Part shown: positions 22,958 to 31,080 of the stretch, one piece after another | Numbering within the stretch: the first letter of the stretch is position 1 | Layout of the letters: every line of letters begins with the position of its first letter | Source: Bacillota bacterium | GTDB taxonomy: Bacteria; Bacillota; Clostridia; Christensenellales; SZUA-584 | Reading direction: 5' to 3' | Assembly (NCBI GenBank): GCA_023412005.1 | Contig: JAEYOE010000001.1 | Span: forward strand, 1-64,000 | DNA: 64,000 nt | Translations under genes and position numbers: made by a program | The notes under the pieces: model-generated | What the model saw: only the letters and a program-made list of their open reading frames with translations | The model's database searches: none | What the model was told of the DNA's origin: nothing

Positions 22958-23583
22958 GAGATTACAAGCTGTATATATTTGATCTGGATGGCACGCTGGT
23001 AGATACGCGGCCTGATATTGCCCGGGCGCTGCAAAAAACGCTGAAAGAGGCGGGCATGCCGGTACCGAAGCTTGATGAGGTGGCGCGCGCGATCGGCGGC
23101 GGCGCGAAGAACGCGGTGAGCATGCTGACCGGCCTGACCGGGGAGGATGTGATGCCGCATTTGCAGCGTTTTACCGTGGATTATGAAGCAATGTGCTGCG
23201 ACAATACATGCGTTTATGAGGGCGGAGAAGCGCTGCTGCGCCGTTTGAAGGAAAATGGGGCGAAGCTCGCGCTGGTGACGATGAAATACAAAGCGCCGAC
23301 ACTTAAGATACTTGACGCGCACGGGCTTACCATGTTCGACGCGGTGTTGACGTTTGATGATTTGGATAAGCGCAAGCCCGACCCGGAGAGCTTGTTTGCG
23401 CTGTGTGAGCGGTTTTGTGCGGACGTGACTGACACGCTGGTGATTGGTGACACGGTGACGGATATTCGCTACGCGCAAAGCGCGGGGGCAGATTGCTGCG
23501 CCGTGGAGTACGGGTATGGGGAGACGGGGGATATACTCGCGCTGAAGCCGACGTATGCGGTCAAGAGCCTGGTGGAGCTGTGA
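22954..23583 (+). CDS. HAD-family phosphatase (Gph/phosphoglycolate phosphatase-like)
   Basis: A 209-residue haloacid dehalogenase-type phosphatase. Motif I is FDLDGTLVDT (nucleophile Asp), motif II is ALVTMKYK, motif III is KRKPDP, and motif IV is VIGDTVTDI. The alpha-helical cap between motifs I and II is of the Gph/PGMB type. It overlaps trpS by ATGA. A decayed copy of its 3' end lies 1.7 kb downstream at 25207-25311. Substrate not known. Confidence 0.92.
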   Translation: MRDYKLYIFDLDGTLVDTRPDIARALQKTLKEAGMPVPKLDEVARAIGGGAKNAVSMLTGLTGEDVMPHLQRFTVDYEAMCCDNTCVYEGGEALLRRLKENGAKLALVTMKYKAPTLKILDAHGLTMFDAVLTFDDLDKRKPDPESLFALCERFCADVTDTLVIGDTVTDIRYAQSAGADCCAVEYGYGETGDILALKPTYAVKSLVEL

Positions 23584-23648
23584 CAAGGGGACACTGAAAG
23601 GATTGACTCAATTTGCCAAGACAACAACTCCAAAGTAGTTAATACTGT

Positions 23649-24191
23649 TCATGAGAATTGGTTTTTGTGTTGCATAATGAACTGATAATTCAAGTCTTCT
23701 AATGGATCGGGATATTCGTAGAAATCCCCGTCGCATTTGTTCCACTTAGCTTCAATATCGTCGGTCACAATTTTATCGAGAAAGTTTTCACGTTCTTCTG
23801 AATCACTTGGAAAATCCTCTCCCAGATGAGCAAAAGCTTCTTTATAGATTTCTGCCGTTTTTGCTGCACCTATTGCCAATAAAGAGGAGATGACTTCATT
23901 AGCAAAATTGCCGCTGCTGTTATAAAAGAATTGTGAGAACCCCCCGTTATTCACTTCAGACTCAAGCAAAGTGTTTATAAAAAATATTCTTTCTGCGCTT
24001 GAGAGTTTTTCAATTTCATCTCCATAATTGCATTTTCGACAGAGCCATCCATCCATCGCAATTAGAAACTGATTTTTGTTACTGATTTCCCAAATTGAAC
24101 TTATGTCAGCTTCCCATAATTTATTAAAATCATCGACTGATTTTGCTATATCTTTTTTACTCACCTTTTTTTTAAATCCAAACATTAGCAT
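23649..24191 (-). CDS. DUF4375 (DMP19-like) domain protein
   Basis: A 180-residue acidic protein. The segment ESEVNNGGFSQFFYNSSG is characteristic of DUF4375, the family of the Neisseria DNA-mimic protein DMP19. The DNA-mimic role is known for that one member only, and related proteins in Firmicutes have no proven function. The start is ATG 24191 or the ATG two codons later; GGGG lies just upstream, better spaced for the second. First gene of an accessory-looking region. Confidence 0.82.
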   Translation of the reverse strand: MLMFGFKKKVSKKDIAKSVDDFNKLWEADISSIWEISNKNQFLIAMDGWLCRKCNYGDEIEKLSSAERIFFINTLLESEVNNGGFSQFFYNSSGNFANEVISSLLAIGAAKTAEIYKEAFAHLGEDFPSDSEERENFLDKIVTDDIEAKWNKCDGDFYEYPDPLEDLNYQFIMQHKNQFS

Positions 24192-24258
24192 ATATCCCCT
24201 TATAAAAGTAGATTATAATAGATTATACTACAATTCTATACATACTTGATGAAATCTC

Positions 24259-25089
24259 TTAAATAAAATTCTCAATTGTCGATACGATATGTAGGACATC
24301 ATTCTTTATATATTGATTCGACGCAAACGTATATTTTGAAAGTATGGTGTGGTCGCTTCCGTCCACATCATACACGTCACCACCGGCCTCTCTGACCAAT
24401 AAAACGCCGCCCTGTACATCCCAGGCATTGTTGCTGAGCGTTAAGCTTAAATCCGCTCGGCCTGCGGCCACCCAAGCCAAATGCAAAGCCGCTGAGCCGA
24501 GCATTCTGACGCGATGCACTTGATGACCAAAAGTTTCAATGTATTTGTATCTGGCTTTGTTTCTGGCATCACGATCCGGGCCAACTGCAAAATCTCCATA
24601 CGTCAATATGGAAGAACTCAGTGTATCAATTTCTGAAACAAAAATTCGCTTACCGTTTAAAAAGGCACCCATACCGTGCCCGGCAATGTAGGTTTCGTTT
24701 AACGACGGGAAGCTTAGCCCTGAGGCAATGGGCTTGCCGCTTTTAACGAGTGCTATCGACGTGCCATAGATCGAAATATTTCTTGCGTAATTGGCTGTAC
24801 CGTCAATGGGGTCTATCGCCCAGCATAAGCCGGTGCTTTCGTCTGATACGGCATCGGGGGACAGCTCCTCGCCCATAATCGGGATATGCGGAAAGGACAT
24901 CAGCAGTTCGTCTCTGTATATTCTCTCAAGCTCAATATCCGTATTTAAAGCAAAGTCTCGGCTGCCTTTTTGAACCTCCACAACGCCCGAACCAAGCTTC
25001 TCAAGTAATAAATCGCTGCCGATTTTGAGCAAATCCTCAATCTTGTTCATAAAGCGTGTCACGTTGAGAGGTGTTTCTGATTTTTCCAT
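24259..25089 (-). CDS. Inositol monophosphatase family protein
   Basis: A 276-residue Mg-dependent, Li-sensitive-type sugar phosphatase (IMPase/FBPase/CysQ superfamily). Metal ligands appear in MGEEL (Glu74/75), DPIDGTANY (Asp93, Asp96) and the late NNAWDVQGG motif. Substrates in the family include inositol phosphate, fructose bisphosphate and PAP, and the sequence does not decide between them. A GGAG lies 12 bases before the chosen ATG, rather far. Monocistronic. Confidence 0.9.
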   Translation of the reverse strand: MEKSETPLNVTRFMNKIEDLLKIGSDLLLEKLGSGVVEVQKGSRDFALNTDIELERIYRDELLMSFPHIPIMGEELSPDAVSDESTGLCWAIDPIDGTANYARNISIYGTSIALVKSGKPIASGLSFPSLNETYIAGHGMGAFLNGKRIFVSEIDTLSSSILTYGDFAVGPDRDARNKARYKYIETFGHQVHRVRMLGSAALHLAWVAAGRADLSLTLSNNAWDVQGGVLLVREAGGDVYDVDGSDHTILSKYTFASNQYIKNDVLHIVSTIENFI

Positions 25090-25206
25090 GTGCGTTCAAT
25101 GCTCCGTTCCGGCAGTTTTCGTGTATTATACCATGCAGCCGCTTATAGATAAAACATTGAATATTATTATACACGAAGGGCATTAGAATGTATGCCGCAT
25201 ATTCGG

Positions 25207-25311
25207 GATTGGAATCAGTGACATGGTGACGGATATTTACTGTATGGGGAGACGGGGGACATACTTGCGCTGAAGCCGATGTACACGGTCAAGAGCCTGC
25301 TGGAGCTGTGA
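25207..25311 (+). pseudogene. Remnant of the 3' end of a HAD phosphatase gene
   Basis: About 105 bases closely match the last 139 bases of the HAD gene at 22954-23583, in the same orientation and down to the same stop codon. A stretch of about 43 bases is missing after GGTGACGGATATT. Motif IV and the C-terminus (ETGD...LKP...KSLLEL) are still readable. It is too short and broken to be expressed. Confidence 0.85.
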
Positions 25312-25340
25312 TTGCAGCATTAGATTCATCGACTTAATTT

Positions 25341-25409
25341 TGGCTCCCTCTGACGACTACCCTGTAAAGGGTGGATTGGGAGCTGTCGGCGAAGCCGACT
25401 GAGGGAGAG
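25341..25409 (+). repeat. Family A repeat, copy 5 (with expanded first hairpin)
   Basis: GGCTCCCTCTG, an extra CTACCCTGTAAAGGGT hairpin, then GGGAGCTGTCGGCGAAGC and CGACTGAGGGAG. It starts about 30 bases after the HAD remnant. The 25090-25431 gap holds only the remnant and this repeat. Confidence 0.75.
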
Positions 25410-25431
25410 ATTCTTTCGGATGTTTTATGTA

Positions 25432-25962
25432 TCAATTCGCAAAGTTACTCTCGTTCTCTCCCTCCGTCACAGCTAAAGCTGTGCCACCTCCCTCTTCAGA
25501 GGGAGGCTTATCATCGCTCAAGGCTAATTCTGCTAATGAATTTCGGATCGTCAAGTTTTTACGTTCCTTGGCTCCCTCTGAGGAGGGAGCTGTCGGCGGA
25601 GCCGACTGAGGGAGAGATTCTCGAACTGTATTATCAATCAATTCGCAGACACCCGTGAAGTTACGGTCAATATCCAAATTGCAAATTCGCAGCACACTCA
25701 AGTTCATAGATTGCAGTATTCCGGTACGCTCGGTGTCTTTTTGTATCTGTTCTGGCTCATAATGCCCGCCGCCATCGAGTTCGATAACCAGCCTCGCTTT
25801 TGCACAATAGAAGTCAACAATATAGTTCCCGATAGCTTTTTGACGTTGAAAACGAACCGGATAAAAACGAAGATATTCATACCACAATTTGCGTTCCCAA
25901 GGTGTCATGTTTTCTCGCAGAGCTTTAGCAAATGAGATATTGTCTTTATTGTATTCTTTCAT
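25432..25962 (-). CDS. DUF559 endonuclease-like protein with repeat-derived tail
   Basis: A 176-residue protein. Residues 1-115 are a DUF559 domain, related to the Vsr/restriction-endonuclease fold: ERKLWYEYLR, the acidic core IVDFYCAKARLVIELDGG, and RTGILQSMNLSVLRI. The rest (about 60 residues from LPQSAPPTAPSSEGA) is encoded by two family A repeats that have run into the 3' end. The start ATG 25962 has AAGGAG five bases upstream. Free-standing DUF559 proteins are often near mobile DNA; their activity is not established. Confidence 0.85.
   Translation of the reverse strand: MKEYNKDNISFAKALRENMTPWERKLWYEYLRFYPVRFQRQKAIGNYIVDFYCAKARLVIELDGGGHYEPEQIQKDTERTGILQSMNLSVLRICNLDIDRNFTGVCELIDNTVRESLPQSAPPTAPSSEGAKERKNLTIRNSLAELALSDDKPPSEEGGGTALAVTEGENESNFAN
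25456..25615. repeat. Family A repeats, copies 6 and 7, inside the DUF559 reading frame
   Basis: Copy 6 (25456-25507, minus orientation) reads CTCCCTCCGTCACAGC, TAAAGCTGTG, CCACCTCCC, TTCAGAGGGAGGC. Copy 7 (25570-25615, plus) reads GGCTCCCTCTGAGGAGGGAG, CTGTCGGCGGAGCCGAC, TGAGGGAG. Both are translated as part of the DUF559 protein on the minus strand. Confidence 0.75.
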
Positions 25963-25996
25963 ATTTTCTCCTTGTGCCATAGCTGTACCAAATCCA

Positions 25997-26575
25997 TCAC
26001 AATTTTCGCTCAACGCTCTCAACGACATTGCCGTTCACATCATAAAATCTGACGTCTCCGCGATTAAACGGCACAATACAAACAAACGGTTTTTCGCTGT
26101 CGATGTCAATCGTCTCTATGCTGTATCCGCAATCAATTTCAATCTTATCAACTTTTTGTGTATTCATTGAAATATACACACGCTCTTCATACTCTTTAAA
26201 GCGAAATTCCGCCACGCCTTGCTCTATCTCACTCGCAGAGCCGCCTGCTCTGAAATAGTATCCGGAGAAATGACGTCGCTGCTTACGCACATAGATAGAA
26301 TAAGTGCAATCATCAAGGTTATCGGAATAGAAAATCATCGCAGACACTGATTCCGTTGTTTGCTTCGCCAGATGCCAATCATCAGGAATTTTCTGAGAAG
26401 CGCGTGCCTCGCTTTCAATGTCGTCCATAGATACGCCGCTTCTTAAAAATGGCGGCAGAAAAATGATAGCCGCTATAAGCAGTGAGACGAAAAATATCAG
26501 TGTTCCGAACACTAAAAATTTCGATGCATCTCCATCTTGTATCCTGCGTATAAGTTTTTGAAGAAGATATCCCAT
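25997..26575 (-). CDS. Membrane-anchored hypothetical protein
   Basis: A 192-residue protein with one membrane helix (about residues 20-43, VFGTLIFFVSLLIAAIIFLPPFL) and a soluble C-terminal domain of mostly beta character, probably outside the cell. AGAGAGG lies ten bases before the ATG. It precedes the DUF559 gene by 34 bases on the same strand and follows the ankyrin gene by 21 bases, so the three may form one transcript. No family recognised. Confidence 0.75.
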   Translation of the reverse strand: MGYLLQKLIRRIQDGDASKFLVFGTLIFFVSLLIAAIIFLPPFLRSGVSMDDIESEARASQKIPDDWHLAKQTTESVSAMIFYSDNLDDCTYSIYVRKQRRHFSGYYFRAGGSASEIEQGVAEFRFKEYEERVYISMNTQKVDKIEIDCGYSIETIDIDSEKPFVCIVPFNRGDVRFYDVNGNVVESVERKL

Positions 26576-26596
26576 TTCACGAATTCCTCTCTATAG

Positions 26597-27250
26597 CTAA
26601 ACTAAAAAGCGTGCAACGGGTTCGTTTTTGTACATCTCTTTCACTGTTCGCCCAAGGCTTGGTTTCACGTAATTTATGTCTGCACCGCTTTTTATCAGCA
26701 AATCAAAAATGCGTGAAAGATCAGCTGTCAATTCTTTTGTTATTATGCGGTTGTCAAATAGTTTCTGTTCAATATGGTTGTAGCTCGGCAGAATTTGACG
26801 CGCCTGCAAACAGGCACGGCATAGGCACGAATTGCCGTAGGAATCTTTTGCGTTTGTATCTGCACCCAAGGCGATGATCTTTTTCAATATTTCGAATGCC
26901 CGATCGGATTTTTCCTGTGTACTGCAAACTTTTAAGCCGCCGTATATCGGCGAATTCACATTCCATCTGCTGCACATCACTGTGGCTGTAATCGCGTCAT
27001 GCAAAACGGGGGCGCGCCATTCGTTGCAGCAAGCCTCATCTTCCATAAAGGTAACGTCTGCGCCCAAACTTAAAAGATATTCGGCAATATCAAAATTGCC
27101 GGTTTTTAAGGCAACCTGCAAGGGCGATTGGCCGTCGTCCTTTTTCGGAGGCTGCTTTGCCGTGCACGCTATTAACGCCGGATTCTTTTCGAGAAACTGC
27201 TTAACTTTTTCAAGATCATTATGTCTTATAGCGGTAAATAAGTTTTTCAT
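26597..27250 (-). CDS. Ankyrin-repeat protein
   Basis: A 217-residue protein with at least three ankyrin repeats: LFTAIRHNDLEKVKQFLEKNP, GQSPLQVALKTGNFDIAEYL and DLLIKSGADIN, plus a weaker central one (KIIALGADTNAKDSYG). No signal peptide is present. Ankyrin proteins bind other proteins; the partner is unknown. GAGGG lies nine bases before the ATG. Likely first gene of the minus-strand cluster. Confidence 0.88.
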   Translation of the reverse strand: MKNLFTAIRHNDLEKVKQFLEKNPALIACTAKQPPKKDDGQSPLQVALKTGNFDIAEYLLSLGADVTFMEDEACCNEWRAPVLHDAITATVMCSRWNVNSPIYGGLKVCSTQEKSDRAFEILKKIIALGADTNAKDSYGNSCLCRACLQARQILPSYNHIEQKLFDNRIITKELTADLSRIFDLLIKSGADINYVKPSLGRTVKEMYKNEPVARFLV

Positions 27251-27370
27251 AATATGAATCCCTCAAGGAAAATTGACAACGCCTTAATTTCCTTATTCTA
27301 ACATGATGTATGATTTCATACAATCAACGAATGGTTCTGGTGGAAGGTATACAATTTCGTAAGAATTGTA

Positions 27371-27399
27371 TTGGGTTTATATCCCTTATGGGGTATAAT
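27371..27399 (+). promoter_or_regulatory. Probable promoter for the gene at 27454
   Basis: TTGGGT at 27371-27376 and TATAAT at 27394-27399 with 17 bp between, 55 bases before a TTG start. Confidence 0.6.
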
Positions 27400-27453
27400 G
27401 AGTTAGATACCCATCATTCCATTTACTAAGATGAGCTGTTTTGAGGTAGTGGT

Positions 27454-28149
27454 TTGCTGAATAATAGAGAAAAATTTCGTATCATATTGGCATTCATTAG
27501 CATCACGGTTATTTTGATATCCTTTCTGATATCGGGTTTTTACCCGGTATATTTGTGCCGGGATAACACGATCTATATAAACAACATACAGTACAGGCAA
27601 GACCCATTAACCGATTGGTATCCGACAGGGGAGAAGTATAAAATAGGCAACTTATGCGGCGGCGTGCCTCTTCTTACATCTCTTTATAGATATCAAGGCG
27701 ATTTCAATCAAGTATATGCCGCTATTTCCTCTATCCCTGCTGATGCGCAGGCTCTGCCTTATCACAGAGTTGATATGCCTTTGCCGCCGTTTTCGGCGGA
27801 TGTGATTGATGCTGTCAGCTTGAGTATTGGGCCGGATATGACACCTGACAATATGGATAATAAGCAAATCACAATAACGGATAAAGGGATCATGGGGGCA
27901 ATATCAGCCTGCTTTTCTAACCCTGTTGTGAAGGATGAAACAAAAGAGCTTGTTGGCACCACGATTGGCCTGTCCGCGCAAAGCGGCCTGTATGAGAATA
28001 TAGTTTATAAGATCGGCATTGTTGCGTACGACGGAAAATACTGCTTGATGCAGGCAGACCAAACGTTGTATGAAATACCGCATCAATTATTGGAAACCAT
28101 TTTCGGTTTGACGATTTATCCGTCCGAACAGTACGTAGCTATACAGTGA
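27454..28149 (+). CDS. Membrane-anchored hypothetical protein
   Basis: A 231-residue protein with an N-terminal membrane helix (FRIILAFISITVILISFLISGF) and a C-terminal domain that is probably outside the cell. It starts at TTG 27454 with TGAGG about seven bases upstream, and a good promoter lies just before it. It is AT-richer than the housekeeping genes, like its neighbours. No family recognised. Confidence 0.7.
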   Translation: MLNNREKFRIILAFISITVILISFLISGFYPVYLCRDNTIYINNIQYRQDPLTDWYPTGEKYKIGNLCGGVPLLTSLYRYQGDFNQVYAAISSIPADAQALPYHRVDMPLPPFSADVIDAVSLSIGPDMTPDNMDNKQITITDKGIMGAISACFSNPVVKDETKELVGTTIGLSAQSGLYENIVYKIGIVAYDGKYCLMQADQTLYEIPHQLLETIFGLTIYPSEQYVAIQ

Positions 28150-28163
28150 GCAAAAATGCCGTG

Positions 28164-28844
28164 TTAAAAATACGATCTCAGCCTTAGCCCGTCCACGAAA
28201 TTCAGCCGCTTATCCATCATCCGGCTGAAAAGGCCGATAATTCGCCCGTTCACCAGCGCGCAAACGATCGTTCCAAGCTTCACGCCCTCGAAATGAAACA
28301 GACCGAAGAAAGCGAACGAGAGCGCAATCCCAATCAGGCAGCTCACGCAGTCGTACCCAATTTTAAACTTGTTGATATTCGTTCCCGTCTTCACGGAGAC
28401 CTCCTTGACAAACAGCTCGTACACCTCGGGCGAAATATACGTATGGAATATGAACGACACCCCGAGCGCACACATCAACAGCCCGATGATATAGAACCCA
28501 ATGCGCACGGTCAGCAGCGACGCATCAATACCCGCCACCAGCGCCATGCAGCCGTCCAGCGCGAAGCCGTATATCACCGCCGTCACAAACGAAAACAGAT
28601 AAGAAATTTTGAACCGCCGCAGCACAAGCATCATCGCCGCCAGCAGCACAACCTGCAGCGTGTACTCCGCCATGCCAAAGGTGACAAACGGCCATATCGC
28701 GGAGAGCTTCAAATAGATCAAGTACGCCGGAGCCACCACCATCGATATCCCCATGTCGGCTTTCTCCATCAACGCGGTGCCAAGTGCCAGCGCGGCAATG
28801 CCAAAAACGTAAGCGAGTTCTGTGTAAAATACAGTTTTTTTCAT
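28164..28844 (-). CDS. YczE/YyaS-like integral membrane protein (DUF6198)
   Basis: A 226-residue protein with about six membrane helices: ELAYVFGIAALALGTALMEKADMG, then MVVAPAYLIYLKLS and FSFVTAVIYGFALDG, in the arrangement of YczE-type proteins. Relatives are common in Firmicutes; in Bacillus a yczE mutant affects antibiotic production, but the mechanism is unknown. I start at ATG 28844, preceded by GGGGTG, rather than at the longer frame to 28898. Confidence 0.78.
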   Translation of the reverse strand: MKKTVFYTELAYVFGIAALALGTALMEKADMGISMVVAPAYLIYLKLSAIWPFVTFGMAEYTLQVVLLAAMMLVLRRFKISYLFSFVTAVIYGFALDGCMALVAGIDASLLTVRIGFYIIGLLMCALGVSFIFHTYISPEVYELFVKEVSVKTGTNINKFKIGYDCVSCLIGIALSFAFFGLFHFEGVKLGTIVCALVNGRIIGLFSRMMDKRLNFVDGLRLRSYF

Positions 28845-28990
28845 GTTCACCCCAAAAATAAAATACACCTTGCGCCTGTTTGGTACAGAAACAGGCAAAG
28901 GTGCTTATGCAAATTTATTATACTTGATTCTCGGCTGAGTTGGCAATGTGAAACTGATGAGTTATCAAGAGCTGAGCATTGTTTCTTTAA

Positions 28991-29119
28991 ATCAATTCGC
29001 AAGCGCTCACGAAGTTGCGGTCAATATCTAAGATACAAATCCGCCATATATTCAAATTCATAGATTGCAATATTCGGTACGCTCGTTGCCCTTTAGTATC
29101 TGTTCGGGTTCATATTGAT
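28991..29119 (-). pseudogene. Remnant of a DUF559 gene (C-terminal half)
   Basis: About 128 bases align, with roughly three-quarters identity by eye, to 25638-25763 inside the DUF559 gene, in the same orientation. Shared words include ATCAATTCGCA, GGTCAATATC, TCATAGATTGCA and CGGTACGCTCG. The frame is broken. The remaining gap from 28845 to 29255 holds this remnant and a terminator only. Confidence 0.75.
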
Positions 29120-29125
29120 TTTTTG

Positions 29126-29159
29126 CAAAAAAAGAGGGCTTCTATCAGGATAAGCCCTC
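29126..29159 (-). terminator. Terminator of the cysteine-rich peptide gene
   Basis: On the minus strand GAGGGCTTA pairs with AAGCCCTC, followed by TTTTTTT. It is about 100 bases after the stop of the gene at 29256. Confidence 0.85.
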
Positions 29160-29255
29160 CCACAACATTTTGCCAGGAACATACACTTTATTGTATATGT
29201 TAATGCTATACCCTTATGATTGTTCAACCGCTTAAAAAAGCGGGTCACACATTTG

Positions 29256-29492
29256 TTAGCATTTTGCGCCGCAACCACAGTCGTTGCCGCCGCAGCAGCA
29301 GCAAAGCAGGATGATAATAAAGATAATGCAGCAGCAATTTCCGCCGCCGAAGCCGAATCCGCCGCCGCATCCGCAGCCTTCATTACAGCCGCCACCAAAG
29401 CCGCCACAGCAGCAGAGTAAAAGAATGATAATCCAGCAGCAGTTACCGCCGCCAAATCCGCCGCCGCATCCGCAGCCACCATCAAATCCCAT
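29256..29492 (-). CDS. Cysteine/glycine-rich small protein with two hydrophobic cores
   Basis: A 78-residue protein with 20 cysteines and about as many glycines. It is built of two similar halves, each with a Gly/Phe/Cys-rich block (CGCGGGFGGG) followed by a short aliphatic run flanked by cysteine clusters (NCCWIIILLLCCC and NCCCIIFIIILLCCCC). AGGAGG lies eight bases before the ATG and a strong terminator follows, so it is very likely a real gene. Similar proteins in Clostridia carry the odd label chorion class high-cysteine protein; their role is unknown. Surface, spore-coat or metal-binding roles are all possible. Confidence 0.82.
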   Translation of the reverse strand: MGFDGGCGCGGGFGGGNCCWIIILLLCCCGGFGGGCNEGCGCGGGFGFGGGNCCCIIFIIILLCCCCGGNDCGCGAKC

Positions 29493-29592
29493 ATATAACG
29501 TCCTCCTTGTATAGATTATTCGGTACTCCCCTTTATTCGAGGCTCAATCTATACTACGCAGGCGTGCGATTTTTGGTGCATAATGGCGGATT

Positions 29593-30837
29593 TTATACGG
29601 AAAGTGATACCTCGTCCGCCGCATCGGCGCTTTCCGGCAGAGCGGGCTCGCGGCCCTCAATGCCGTCAATGCGGCTCAGCTCCTTTTCAATGCTGCGCGA
29701 TTTGCGCGACGCGTCCTCAAGGTTGTTCTGCGCGGCGCGCAGACTCCGCTGCGTTCGGTCAATCGCGTCGGTAAAACCGCCGAATGCCTTGCGTGTGGCA
29801 TCCAGCAGCTTTAATACCTCACCCGATTGTTTTTCGATCGCAAGCGTACGGAAACCCATCTGCAGGCTGTTTAAGAGAGCGGTCAGCGTGGACGGCCCCG
29901 CGATGGTCACGTGGCATTCGCGCTGGCAGATATCCGATAAACCGAGTGAAATCGCGTCGGCATAAAGCCCTTCGGTGGGCAGATACATAATCGCAAAATC
30001 GGTTGTGACTGGCGGATTGATGTATTTGCTCTGTATGCGCTTGGCTTCGGTTAACAGGCTTTTTGAGACCGCCTTAACGGCCTCTTTGGCCATTTCCTTG
30101 TCGCCAGAGGCAAACATCTCTTCCTTCTTTATGTAATCCTCCATCGGGAATTTGGAATCGATCGGGAGCAGCACGGTGTCATCACCGCTGCCCGGCAGTA
30201 CAATCGCAAACTCCACATGCTCGCGGTTGTCCTTCACGTTTGCGTCACGCACATACTGCACGGGGGAGAGCATGGCCGAGAGCAGGCTGCCAAGCTGTGT
30301 TTCACCCCATGTGCCGCGTACCTTCACGTTGGTTAATACGCGCTTCAAATCGCCCACGCCTGCGGCGAGGCTGCGCACCTCGCCCATGCTTTTAAAAACC
30401 TGCTCCAGCTGGTCACTCACCTGCTTAAACGAGCCGGTCAGCCGTTTTTGCAGCATATCCGAGAGCTGCTCGTCGACGGTTTTGCGCATCTGCTCCAGCC
30501 GGCGCTCATTCGCGTCCGACATGTTTTTTAATTGCTGCTCCACGGCGCGGCGCAGCGTTTCCATGCTCTGCGCGTTTTGAGATGCGGTATCGCAGAGCGT
30601 TTTGGTGAAGCCGTCGCCCAGCACCTTGAACATCTCCATTACCTCGCGGCGCTGCTGATAAGCGCTTTGTGCATTCTGCTGCTTTAAGTCGCCCAGCAGC
30701 GTAACAAGGGTAGACTGCAATTGGCTGACAGCCTGATTCGCATGAAACGTCTGATTTTTTCGCGATAGCTGCAGCACCAAAATAACGATGAGCAGCAAGA
30801 TAACGATGCCGGCCAGAACATAGAAAGTCGTGTCCAT
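29593..30837 (-). CDS. rmuC: RmuC-family protein
   Basis: A 414-residue RmuC protein. An N-terminal membrane helix (VLAGIVILLLIVILVLQL) is followed by a long coiled coil (about residues 30-150) and then a nuclease-like RmuC core with KVRGTWGETQLGSLL, VLLPIDSKFPMEDY and DFAIMYLPTEGLYADAI. RmuC limits DNA inversions at short inverted repeats in E. coli; its biochemical role is unsettled. AAAGGA precedes ATG 30837; the longer frame to 30930 is unlikely. Confidence 0.93.
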   Translation of the reverse strand: MDTTFYVLAGIVILLLIVILVLQLSRKNQTFHANQAVSQLQSTLVTLLGDLKQQNAQSAYQQRREVMEMFKVLGDGFTKTLCDTASQNAQSMETLRRAVEQQLKNMSDANERRLEQMRKTVDEQLSDMLQKRLTGSFKQVSDQLEQVFKSMGEVRSLAAGVGDLKRVLTNVKVRGTWGETQLGSLLSAMLSPVQYVRDANVKDNREHVEFAIVLPGSGDDTVLLPIDSKFPMEDYIKKEEMFASGDKEMAKEAVKAVSKSLLTEAKRIQSKYINPPVTTDFAIMYLPTEGLYADAISLGLSDICQRECHVTIAGPSTLTALLNSLQMGFRTLAIEKQSGEVLKLLDATRKAFGGFTDAIDRTQRSLRAAQNNLEDASRKSRSIEKELSRIDGIEGREPALPESADAADEVSLSV

Positions 30838-31080
30838 TTCTATCCTTTCAATTCCGTAATTCCATTTGGATGAGCATAGCATTAAAGCTGGGCGTTTTTT
30901 TGGACAGGGGAATGCGAAGGCGTCCCCCAAAATTGGCAGTGAAGATTATTTATTCTCCCATTTAATTATAGCAATTTTCTTAAGCGAAAAACAGCCTGTT
31001 TATTTTTTACGGCCATTGCTAAAATAATGGAAATCAGGCTGCTGTATACAGCGCCAAATCTATGAATCGAGGAGACTTTT

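Noticed and set aside
29220..29514. Plus-strand Ala- or Pro/Gln-rich frames
   Set aside because: They are antisense readings of the Gly/Cys-rich gene, which has the ribosome site and terminator.
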